Assembly (NCBI GenBank): GCA_022839525.1
Contig: JALHET010000084.1
Span: 5,683 to 13,456 of the forward strand
From: Lentisphaerota bacterium
GTDB lineage: Bacteria; Verrucomicrobiota; Kiritimatiellia; RFP12; UBA1067
Direction of reading: 5' to 3'
Length of the DNA: 7,774 nucleotides
Shown here: positions 1-7,130 of the stretch, in pieces
How positions within the stretch are numbered: the stretch's first letter is position 1
Layout: each line of letters starts with the position of its first letter
Notes under the pieces: model-generated
What the model saw: the letters and a program-made list of their open reading frames with translations, nothing else
The model's database searches: none
What the model was told of the DNA's origin: nothing
Program-made: the position numbers and the translations under genes

Positions 1-3000
1 GGAGAGGAAACGGAGGCGGTGACCGGGGTGCCATTGGTCAGCGTGTGGGTTCCTTTCTCGGGCGTGGACACGCCATACGGGGTTTTGATGGTCAGTGTCC
101 ATATACGCGGCGAGAACCAGGCCTCAAGGTACTGATCCTCGGTCACGTCTTTGAAAACCATCGTCTTTTGAACCGTGTTGTAGGTGTAAACCCCTTGTTG
201 GGGGATGCCGTTCAGGACGACACTGTAGAGGTAGGAGCCGGGATTTGCCTGAAGCGAAACCGTGGCCTGGGAACCTCGGAACAGGAAGGTGCGGTCTGCC
301 GTGGCGGTGCCGGGCCCGTTGGCCGTCAGGAAAAGGCGGTGTCCCCGGCGCAAGGTGACCGGAAGAAGCGGGACGGGGGAAGGATCGTTGCTCTCGATCC
401 GGATACAGGCGGCGACCTCATCGTCGAAAGCGATTGCCGTGGGGTCGAGCGACAAGGATAAGGGGGTTGACCATGCGTCGGGCAATGTGCCGCCCCAAGT
501 GCCTTGGGGAACCAGCCACGCGGGCAGGGGTTCGTCACACGAGAAGGGCGTGACGTTGGCGATATACCAGCCTTCTGACTGAACATACGAATCCGAGCCG
601 AATTCGAAGCGCACGATGACGTTCTGCCCGGCATAGGCGGAAAGATCCAGCACCAGCGTTTCCCAACCATCCCCGTTGCCAGCCAGGCAGGGCTGGTCTG
701 CGGGGAAAGGAGAGGCGGGGTTGCCGACGATCAGGCCGGGGTAGCCGCTGACCGGCTCGGTCAGCGAGAAGGTCGCTCCGCCATCCGAGGAAACACGGAT
801 CACGGCACCGTCCCAGAAATAGGGGGCGAGATCCTCTTCGGTTTTGATCCACTGGCGGAACAGGAGGCCTCCGCCGCTGCCGACCAGGAACGGGGGCGTA
901 TCAAGCAAAGCGTGACAATTGCCCGGGTAACGGCGGGTTGACGGGTTTCCGCAATACCAGACCGCATCGCCGTTCCAGGTGCGGTTGGTGGTCACGCACC
1001 AGGGGTCGTTGGCGCCGGTGTGCGTCCAAGCGGCGTTGGTGGCCGCGAAAGGAGCGGTCGCCATGGCCACGCGCGCTGTCCAGAGCAGATCCGGTCCGGC
1101 AAGGTTGGAGACGGACAGGGTGATGTTTGTGGCGGATTCGCTGAGTTCGAAGAGGCCGAAGCGCTCCGGGGTCACCCTCAGCCAGGGAAACTCATAATCG
1201 CCGATGACGCTGTTGGTGCTGCTGCTGACCCAGAATTCGGGCGCATAGTACCCGATCAGGTCACAGGCGGACACGAAATAATCTACCCGTTTCGAGCCGA
1301 ACGAAGGGGGGGAAAGGGGTGCTTCGTACGTATCATTCCCGACCCAGGTCATGGCGGTGGTCTGCCACTCGGCCGCGCCGCGTTCGCGCCAGACGAGAAG
1401 CGCTTGTTCCACGTTGAAGTTGTCCGTGATGACGGCGCGAACCGTCCAGGGCGGGCGTTCGGACTGGATGGTGGCCAGCGGGGTGACGGCGATAACCGGA
1501 GGCGTAGGCTGGCTGGCGGGGTCGCGCGGGTCGGTGTTGTCGAGAAATTCGGCGAAATTGCTCCAGAGATCGCCGTCGGGGTCATTTGTTGCCGACGCGC
1601 CGCTGTTGGCGTTGCCGAAATAGCGCAGTTCCCACCAGTCGCTCAGGCCGTTACCGTCGGAGTCCTGCCAGAAGGGGAGATAGTCGCCTTGGGCGAGGCG
1701 CGGGCCTGTCATCGGGATGCCTGTGGCGGGGTTGGGCGAGGTCGATACGGCATCCGGCCAGCGCGAGCCGTCAACGGACCAGCCGCAAAATGCGTAGGGG
1801 GTGGAGCCGACGAACCCGACGTCAAGGGCCGTCTCCGTGGTTGCTGAGGCGTTTTGCGCGTACCAGCTCTCTGTCTGGCCAAAGAGCTGGCCGGTGTCCG
1901 CCAGACGGTAACGGGTGGCGAGGGCGAACTCTCCGACCCACTGCCAGGTGAGCGTGCTGGGCTGGGCAATGGAGAGGGTGGCCGCGTTTGTTGAACCGGA
2001 GGGCGGAACATCGCCGGTTCCTGACCATCCGGAGCAGACACGGCGGAACCCGTTGGAGATGGCGACCGTTGCTGGCGCGGAGACCGGGAACGGCGCGTTG
2101 GCAATCATGGAATGGGTTCCATAATCGGGCACGACGGTTCCAAAGCGGGCGGGCAACCCTTCCACGATGAGGTCAACCGACACATCGATGTAGAACGAAA
2201 AAGTGGCGAGGGGCGCGTTTTTTGGGAGCCGGATCGGGTCTGTCCCCGTGTCCGCCTCAAGGTAGTAATAAACGTGCGTCGATGGGGGCTGAACCGGGAT
2301 TGCGGTTTGAAAGAGCGCGTTGCTGCCCCATGCCGCAGTCACGGCATGCCATGCGCCGGTGGGACTGGCGGCGGTGCCGACCGTCCAGAACAGGCGGACT
2401 TCGCCGTTGGTCAATGCGTTCAGGGACTGGACCTGAAAGGTGACCGGATAGGGGGTTATACCGGCTTTTTGCGACGGCAGCGGAGAATGGACAATAATGG
2501 CGGGCGCGTCGATGGAGCCGCGCACATAGAGGGCGGCTGTGCCCCCGGAATAAGGCACGGAATACCCGATCACGCAGGCGCGGTAAACGCCGGGCTGCGC
2601 GGCGGCGATACGCAGGGTTTCGACGGTATTCACGCTGTCGCGCGTACTCCCGCCGTTGGGGTAGAGCAGGGTGCCGTCGGGGGCGATGACGAGTAAATCA
2701 AGGTCGTTCACGAGGGTAACGCTGGTGCCGGCGGTGGCGGGATAGTCGATCCAGGACAAAGCGAAGTCAAGCGGCGTGTTACTGACGGCAACCGTGATAT
2801 CGAAGGTGTTGGTCGCGCCGGCGGCAGGGCTGATGCGGTCGGAAAGGCGTATCATGCGTCCGGACGGGTGGACGGTGGCGGCAATGTCCGGCTGCCCCCA
2901 GCCCTCGACATTGTTTGGTGAGGCAAAGGGGATCTCCTGTGTGGCGTTTGTGCCGTACTGGCCGGGCGCGAGCGGGCACGCGCCGCCGACCAGCATGGCT

Positions 3001-4868
3001 TTGAGCAGGGCGGCGGAGGGATTGGTCACGCCGCCGCGTTCCACAGCGTATTGGCGCAACAGGGCGGCGGTTCCCGCAATCAAGGGGGTAGCCATGCTGG
3101 TGCCGCCCATGAAACAGTATTTTGCGTTAGCGGAATAGGCTCCCCACGAATAGGTGATGTTTCCGATGGAGGATCGCGTGGAGATCACGTCGGTGCCGGG
3201 AGCTACCACGTCCGGCTTGATGCGGGCATCTTCGGTGGGGCCGCGGCTGGAGAAGCCGGCCATGCCCTGCCGGTAGGGCGAGAGGGTGGCGCTGTAAGAG
3301 ATGTAGTCCGTTTTAATGGGGTCAACCGGGTAGCGCGGTAACCAAGAGCCCGAACCCCATGTAAAGGAAGAGTAACCGCCACTGCCGGGCGGCCGGTCAT
3401 TTTCTGCGGCGCCTACGGCCAGGACATTCTTGGCGGTGGCGGGCGAGCCGACCGCACCCTTGTCGACCACCCCGTCTGAATTGGCGTCGCGTCCCGCGTT
3501 TCCCGAGGCGATGACGGCAAGGTGTTCCGGGGTGTCCCACGCGAAGAGATCGGCTGAACGGCAGACGCTGTCGTAGGCGCCATAGGTGTCGGAACCCCAA
3601 CTGTCGGAGTGGATATACGCGCCATAACCGAAACTCTGCTGGAACAGGGTGTAAACATCCCCAATTCCCGAGAGGTCTTCGTTGGCATCCATGACGGATT
3701 GGTGAACCAGGCCGGCTTCCCAGGCCATGCCGCGGAATTGTCCGGCGCTTGCGGCGCCGCTTCCCAAAACCGAACCTGCGGTGTGCGTGCCGTGCCCGTC
3801 GGGATCGGAGGCGTTGCCGGGGCGTCCCCGGGCGATCAGCGCCACGATGCGGCCTTGGAAATCCGGGTGCAGGGTGGACAGCACACCGGTATCGAGGCCG
3901 GTGTCGGCATGCCCCACAATCTGGCCTTTGCCGGTAAGCCCCCATGTGTGCCAGATATTGGTGACGTTTAAATGCGGGACGATGGAAGCTTTGTCATTCC
4001 GCTTCATCAGCAGGGGGCGTTCCTCGATCCACTGCACCGACCCGTTGGCGGCGAGGGGGCGGACCGCGCTGAGCGGCAGGACGGCTTGCACGGTGCCCCA
4101 GCGCGTGCCGGAGGTGACGTTGTCGACCGTCCCCCCTGCGGCGCGGACCGCGGCGGCGACGGGTTCGGCGTCCTCGGGCGCGAACGTCTGGACGGTCGCG
4201 CGGAGCTGTGTCTCAGGGGGGTATGTGGCCAGCAGCGAGGAAAGGAAAGGCTGGAGTTTATCGGCCGGCAGAAATTCGGAGGCAGCCTGGACGTGCGCCG
4301 CGTCCGCAAGTTTGGCAAGGGTCTCGGGCGTGAGTTCAGCGAGGAGGGCGTTGTTCGGGAAGAAACCCCGCACCAACGCGCCGGCATCGCTCAGGAATTT
4401 ACGCGAAGCGTCTGAAACCGGCGTGTTAAACTGCACAATGAACGGCGTAGTGTTACGCGGAGAGGGGGACTGTTTTCCGGAGGCGGCTTTGGGGATGTCC
4501 CGTTTTTCAGGGCTGACCAGTCTGCGGTTGGAGAGCAGGGTCTGGCGGTTGCGCGGCACGGCAGGGTCTTCTGTGAAGCGCGGCGGCACAAAAGCCCGGC
4601 GCAACGGTTCCAAAGTTTCTTCCGAGAGGCAGGGGGGCGGGACGGGAGCAACGGCCGCCGGCGGCGGGGCAGAGGTCACACCGGTCAGTTGAGGCAGGGC
4701 GGATAAGGCGGGTTTCTGCAAAGCGGCGAAGCGGGACGGCAGTCCGGCTCCCATGTCGCCGCGCGGCGTGGGCGTGTCCAGGGGACGGGATCTGTTTTTT
4801 AGATAAAGACCGACGAGGGCAAGCAAAAGCAGACCCACGCCGCCGGAAAGAAGAGCTTTTGTTTTCAT
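1..4868 (-). CDS. Very large secreted/surface KP-43-type subtilisin-like serine protease (S8), 3' end outside window
   Basis: A single open frame of at least 1622 residues; in-frame checks at several points show no frameshift. The start is ATG at 4868, because the ATG at 4873 meets TGA after one codon. N-terminus: Met-Lys-Thr-Lys plus a hydrophobic segment (about residues 6-23) followed by KNRSR, so either a signal peptide or an uncleaved anchor. Residues about 140-290 resemble the KP-43 prodomain, and the mature enzyme probably begins near Asn291 (LLMKR/NDKAS). The catalytic residues are visible: Asp322 (ADTGLDTG), His359 (GHGTHTAG), oxyanion Asn457 (SGNAG) and Ser591 (GGTSMATP). FSSRGPT and IKPDVVAPG also match the family. 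About 655-785 is the KP-43 C-terminal beta-barrel (VTLVNDLDLLV). Beyond it lie an InlB-like repeat (~905-980), a Ca-loop linker (~1067-1115), an Fn3-like region, a MAM/immune-inhibitor-A-like jelly roll (~1283-1440), a possible Hydin-like Ig segment and further InlB-like repeats (~1505 onward). The family is an endopeptidase; the substrate is unknown. The protease assignment is very secure; the tail domain names are inferred. Confidence 0.95.
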   Translation of the reverse strand, partial: MKTKALLSGGVGLLLLALVGLYLKNRSRPLDTPTPRGDMGAGLPSRFAALQKPALSALPQLTGVTSAPPPAAVAPVPPPCLSEETLEPLRRAFVPPRFTEDPAVPRNRQTLLSNRRLVSPEKRDIPKAASGKQSPSPRNTTPFIVQFNTPVSDASRKFLSDAGALVRGFFPNNALLAELTPETLAKLADAAHVQAASEFLPADKLQPFLSSLLATYPPETQLRATVQTFAPEDAEPVAAAVRAAGGTVDNVTSGTRWGTVQAVLPLSAVRPLAANGSVQWIEERPLLMKRNDKASIVPHLNVTNIWHTWGLTGKGQIVGHADTGLDTGVLSTLHPDFQGRIVALIARGRPGNASDPDGHGTHTAGSVLGSGAASAGQFRGMAWEAGLVHQSVMDANEDLSGIGDVYTLFQQSFGYGAYIHSDSWGSDTYGAYDSVCRSADLFAWDTPEHLAVIASGNAGRDANSDGVVDKGAVGSPATAKNVLAVGAAENDRPPGSGGYSSFTWGSGSWLPRYPVDPIKTDYISYSATLSPYRQGMAGFSSRGPTEDARIKPDVVAPGTDVISTRSSIGNITYSWGAYSANAKYCFMGGTSMATPLIAGTAALLRQYAVERGGVTNPSAALLKAMLVGGACPLAPGQYGTNATQEIPFASPNNVEGWGQPDIAATVHPSGRMIRLSDRISPAAGATNTFDITVAVSNTPLDFALSWIDYPATAGTSVTLVNDLDLLVIAPDGTLLYPNGGSTRDSVNTVETLRIAAAQPGVYRACVIGYSVPYSGGTAALYVRGSIDAPAIIVHSPLPSQKAGITPYPVTFQVQSLNALTNGEVRLFWTVGTAASPTGAWHAVTAAWGSNALFQTAIPVQPPSTHVYYYLEADTGTDPIRLPKNAPLATFSFYIDVSVDLIVEGLPARFGTVVPDYGTHSMIANAPFPVSAPATVAISNGFRRVCSGWSGTGDVPPSGSTNAATLSIAQPSTLTWQWVGEFALATRYRLADTGQLFGQTESWYAQNASATTETALDVGFVGSTPYAFCGWSVDGSRWPDAVSTSPNPATGIPMTGPRLAQGDYLPFWQDSDGNGLSDWWELRYFGNANSGASATNDPDGDLWSNFAEFLDNTDPRDPASQPTPPVIAVTPLATIQSERPPWTVRAVITDNFNVEQALLVWRERGAAEWQTTAMTWVGNDTYEAPLSPPSFGSKRVDYFVSACDLIGYYAPEFWVSSSTNSVIGDYEFPWLRVTPERFGLFELSESATNITLSVSNLAGPDLLWTARVAMATAPFAATNAAWTHTGANDPWCVTTNRTWNGDAVWYCGNPSTRRYPGNCHALLDTPPFLVGSGGGLLFRQWIKTEEDLAPYFWDGAVIRVSSDGGATFSLTEPVSGYPGLIVGNPASPFPADQPCLAGNGDGWETLVLDLSAYAGQNVIVRFEFGSDSYVQSEGWYIANVTPFSCDEPLPAWLVPQGTWGGTLPDAWSTPLSLSLDPTAIAFDDEVAACIRIESNDPSPVPLLPVTLRRGHRLFLTANGPGTATADRTFLFRGSQATVSLQANPGSYLYSVVLNGIPQQGVYTYNTVQKTMVFKDVTEDQYLEAWFSPRIWTLTIKTPYGVSTPEKGTHTLTNGTPVTASVSS

Positions 4869-4880
4869 GGCATGTCCGTT

Positions 4881-4890
4881 TTGTCGACAA
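4881..4890. promoter_or_regulatory. Perfect 10-base palindrome upstream of the protease start
   Basis: TTGTCGACAA is a perfect inverted repeat, 12 bases upstream of ATG 4868. It would fall inside the leader of a transcript from the proposed promoter, so it could be an operator or part of a small RNA hairpin near the ribosome site. A 10-base palindrome can also occur by chance, and no regulator is identified. Confidence 0.25.
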
Positions 4891-4913
4891 GTCCAAAAAC
4901 AAGAATACCATAG

Positions 4914-4942
4914 AATATGCGGGACGATACCGGATTTCTCAA
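4914..4942 (-). promoter_or_regulatory. Possible sigma-70-like promoter for the protease gene
   Basis: On the minus strand TTGAGA (4942-4937, 5 of 6 to TTGACA) is followed after exactly 17 bases by CATATT (4919-4914, 4 of 6 to TATAAT). TATTCT, two bases further on, is an alternative -10. It would give a leader of about 40 bases before ATG 4868. If real, the protease can be expressed independently of the beta-helix gene. The gene's Shine-Dalgarno is weak (only GGA, about 8 bases upstream). Confidence 0.35.
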
Positions 4943-4961
4943 AAAAACGGATCGGCGCGAT
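4941..4961 (-). terminator. Weak terminator-like hairpin after the beta-helix gene
   Basis: On the minus strand a 4-base-pair stem with a 3-base loop (ATCG-CGC-CGAT, 4961-4951) is followed by CCG and a run of seven T (4947-4941). The stem is too short for a convincing intrinsic terminator, but position and T-run fit. It overlaps the proposed -35 of the protease promoter by two bases. Partial read-through into the protease gene seems likely. Confidence 0.2.
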
Positions 4962-4978
4962 ACTCGGTAACCGGACGG

Positions 4979-6955
4979 TCAGAACTCCCAATACCGCTCA
5001 CGACTCAGGAACAGGTATCCCGGAATCCCCAGCACTTCAAGGTGAAAGTCCTCGAACGCGCCCTTGCTTGGGCGTCCGACCGCCACCTGCCACAGCCCCC
5101 CCGGTTCACCCTGCCCCTCCGCGGCCGTGAAACGCTCCATCTGGGTGATGGAATCACGCGTCCAGACGGCCTTCCCGGTGGGGTCTATAACCGTGGCCTT
5201 GACCGCCTCGCCATCCCCTTCGCCCGCCACGCCGAACGCGAACACGCCTGTGCCTTTTGGGACTGCGGCGAACAGGGTTCCCGCGCTGGCGATGAGTGAG
5301 GCCGCCTTCTTTGTCGTATCGAGAGCTACGGGCAGGTTCGCCTCCAGCAGCGTGAAGGCATTGCCCCCGACATCCACCTCCAGCGTGTAATACCCTGCGG
5401 CAGCGGGCGTGAAGCGGATTTCCGCCCGTTGCCCGAACGGCGGCAGAGGCAGTTTTTTGAGCACTTGACCGTTTGGCGAACGCACCACGAGGGATTTCGG
5501 TGCGGCCGAATATTTTCCGACCTGTGTCTGTTGACCGGCCAACAAGGCCTCTTTGCCGGGCCCCACGTAGAACACATAGGTGCCTTTGTGCCTCAAACGC
5601 AGAGGAGGCAGTTTTTGTATGCCTTCCGCGCGGTCTATCACGCGCGCCTTGGCCAGATCGGCTGCCACACGCGGGACCCGCACGGGGAAACGCGGGGGAA
5701 ACCGCTCCTTCACCCACTCCGGCGTCAACGTGATCTTCTGCCGCGTCTTGCCCTGTTGCACCTTAACCGTGCCTGTCAGCGCGGTCACCGTCTCATAGTC
5801 GGGCGCATTGTTCTGACACATGAGCCACGGGCGTGCCACCGGCTGCAGGATCGTCATGCGGTCGAGCCGGAGGCCGCCCGCCGGCTGTTCGTCCGAGATC
5901 GTGTTCGACAGAAGGATGTCGGGAAAAATGTTCGTGTGCGAGGCGCAGTCCGCGAGCACGCACCGGTCAAAGGCCAGCTTGATGCCGAAGGCGGGCTTGC
6001 GCCTCACAACCACGCCGTTCCGCCGCGACTTCTCAAAGCGGCACCCTGAGAAAAGCATCTCGCCCCGCACAGCCTCCTCGTCCGCATTGCCGGTGATGAC
6101 CCGTGCCGCCACAAGGTCGCCTGACGACCGGCAATTCTCGATCCGGACGGAAACCGGCTCCGAGGCGCGCGTCAGGTTCGGCAAGTAGAACACATACCCG
6201 TCGCCCTGATTGTTCTCGGTCACGCAGTCGCGCATGACGCAGTTCTTCAGCCGCTCGGAGCTGTAGTTCGGCTCAAAGTCGATGCCCGCCGCAGGCGGCG
6301 TGCCCGCCGTGTCGCGCATCACCGTGTTTTCGATCAACAGGTTCTCGGCGGAGATCACGCTGATGCCTTGGCGGTAGTTTCTGTCGCACACCACGTTTTT
6401 GATGTGGATGTCGCGGTTCGGCCACCCTCCGCGCGCACTTCCCAAGTAAATGCCGTCGCCGCCGCTTTCCGCCAGCGTAAGCCCGTACACCTTGATGTTC
6501 ACGCTGCTTTTGATGTTCAGGACGTGCCGCCACTCGGCATGGGTGTAGGGCGGCGCGTCATAGTCGGCCCGCCGCATGCGCAGGGTCGCGCCGGTTTTTC
6601 CCCGCAGGGTCACGTTGGTGACGCACGTAAGGGAAAGGAGCGCGTCCGAAATGCCCGTGAAAAAGCCTTTTTTGGCCAGGATTTCAACGTCCTTCTCGAA
6701 CACGATCTCCTGATCGCTCACGCAGGACAGCGGCTCCGTGATCCACGGCCCCCCCATGTTGTCCACAATCAGCCGCGGCACGCGGGATTGGATAGCCGCC
6801 CGCAACGCGCGGGTGGAATCCTCCTTGTCGAAGCCCCACCAGGACGCGCGGGCCTCTTTCAGTTCGCCCCTCATGACCTTTGCCACCTGATCCGGATCGG
6901 CCGCCCATACTCCCGCAGCCAACAGCGTCACCCCTAAAACCAGCCGTGCATTCAT
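4979..6955 (-). CDS. Exported right-handed parallel beta-helix protein (pectate-lyase-like fold), function unassigned
   Basis: A complete 658-residue protein ending at TGA (4981-4979). I chose ATG 6955 because it starts a clean signal peptide (MNARLVLGVTLLAAGVWA, probable cut before ADP or DP) and has an AAGGA site 8-9 bases upstream. A TTG at 7006 or an ATG at 7000 would add a polar leader ahead of the signal sequence. Residues about 37-57 (WWGFDKEDSTRALRAAI) form the N-terminal cap typical of pectate-lyase-3-like helices. Residues about 60-400 hold repeating short beta-strand rungs with Asn and Cys ladders, including SGGDGIYLG (164-172), YRQGISVISAENLLIENT (194-211) and AAGIDFEPN (223-230). 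The C-terminal part (about 450-545 and 550-645) looks like two beta-sandwiches, with patterns such as GYYTLEVDVGG and GGLWQVAVG. Members of this fold include polysaccharide lyases, hydrolases and epimerases. Acidic residues such as Asp167, Asp226 and Glu228 lie in the best-kept motifs, but no catalytic class can be fixed. It lies 110 bases upstream of the protease gene on the same strand. Confidence 0.9.
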   Translation of the reverse strand: MNARLVLGVTLLAAGVWAADPDQVAKVMRGELKEARASWWGFDKEDSTRALRAAIQSRVPRLIVDNMGGPWITEPLSCVSDQEIVFEKDVEILAKKGFFTGISDALLSLTCVTNVTLRGKTGATLRMRRADYDAPPYTHAEWRHVLNIKSSVNIKVYGLTLAESGGDGIYLGSARGGWPNRDIHIKNVVCDRNYRQGISVISAENLLIENTVMRDTAGTPPAAGIDFEPNYSSERLKNCVMRDCVTENNQGDGYVFYLPNLTRASEPVSVRIENCRSSGDLVAARVITGNADEEAVRGEMLFSGCRFEKSRRNGVVVRRKPAFGIKLAFDRCVLADCASHTNIFPDILLSNTISDEQPAGGLRLDRMTILQPVARPWLMCQNNAPDYETVTALTGTVKVQQGKTRQKITLTPEWVKERFPPRFPVRVPRVAADLAKARVIDRAEGIQKLPPLRLRHKGTYVFYVGPGKEALLAGQQTQVGKYSAAPKSLVVRSPNGQVLKKLPLPPFGQRAEIRFTPAAAGYYTLEVDVGGNAFTLLEANLPVALDTTKKAASLIASAGTLFAAVPKGTGVFAFGVAGEGDGEAVKATVIDPTGKAVWTRDSITQMERFTAAEGQGEPGGLWQVAVGRPSKGAFEDFHLEVLGIPGYLFLSRERYWEF

Positions 6956-6963
6956 TCGCCTTG

Positions 6964-6970
6964 TTCCTTT
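6964..6970 (-). promoter_or_regulatory. Ribosome binding site of the beta-helix gene
   Basis: On the minus strand AAAGGAA lies 8 bases upstream of ATG 6955, a good Shine-Dalgarno spacing. A second AAGG lies closer, four bases or fewer from the start. This site decides in favour of ATG 6955 over the in-frame TTG 7006 and ATG 7000. Confidence 0.6.
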
Positions 6971-6992
6971 ACTTGAATCTGCGTTTGGGTAA

Positions 6993-7020
6993 GTTATCAT
7001 ACTCAAACGTCCGGGTTCAA
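6993..7020 (-). promoter_or_regulatory. Possible sigma-70-like promoter for the beta-helix gene
   Basis: On the minus strand TTGAAC (7020-7015, 4 of 6 to TTGACA) is followed after 16 bases by GATAAC (6998-6993, 4 of 6 to TATAAT). An overlapping TATGAT (7001-6996, 5 of 6) is a better -10 alone, but lies only 13 bases from TTGAAC. Transcription would start about 30 bases before ATG 6955, which also argues against the TTG 7006 start. This was found by eye only, and promoter consensus in this phylum is poorly known to me. Confidence 0.35.
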
Positions 7021-7121
7021 GGTTCTAACAGGTGCGCGGAAATAGCGGGGCGTTAAGAAAACACTCCCTTTCGTCTCTGTTTTTTTGGTATCCTGTGTTC
7101 ACTTTATCACGCACATAGCAC

Positions 7122-7130
7122 GAGGAGGAG
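7122..7130 (+). promoter_or_regulatory. Ribosome binding site of recA
   Basis: GAGGAGGAG contains AGGAGG, a near-perfect anti-Shine-Dalgarno match, with 5 bases between it and ATG 7134. It fixes the recA start and suggests strong translation. Confidence 0.85.

Noticed and set aside
1020..1847. Plus-strand open frame of 275 codons
   Set aside because: Antisense to the protease tail (calcium-loop and jelly-roll region). The predicted product is Gly/Arg/Val-rich with no recognisable domain.
3397..3945. Minus-strand open frame of 182 codons overlapping the catalytic domain (and one at 5154-5717 in the beta-helix gene)
   Set aside because: Alternative frames of real genes on the same strand. They encode Arg/Gly/Pro-rich products with no motif, while the main frames show intact catalytic or helix motifs.
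3727..4692. Plus-strand open frame of 321 codons
   Set aside because: Antisense to the prodomain and catalytic core of the protease, whose minus frame carries a full set of family motifs. The plus-strand product is Ser/Arg/Ala-rich with no recognisable domain, a common shadow in GC-rich DNA.
1..4868. Suspicion that the protease is frameshifted or a pseudogene because no stop bounds it in the window
   Set aside because: Codon positions for Asp322, His359, Asn457, Ser591, Asn721, Asp1069, His1510 and Ile1589 all fall in the same frame as ATG 4868. The frame is simply open at the left edge.
5429..6049. Plus-strand open frame of 206 codons (also one at 6368-6937)
   Set aside because: Both are antisense to the beta-helix gene, have His/Arg/Pro-rich composition and lack convincing ribosome sites.
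6956..7006. Upstream TTG (7006) or ATG (7000) start for the beta-helix protein
   Set aside because: Would put a polar 15-17 residue leader before the signal peptide and would overlap the likely -10 region. ATG 6955 has the better ribosome site.
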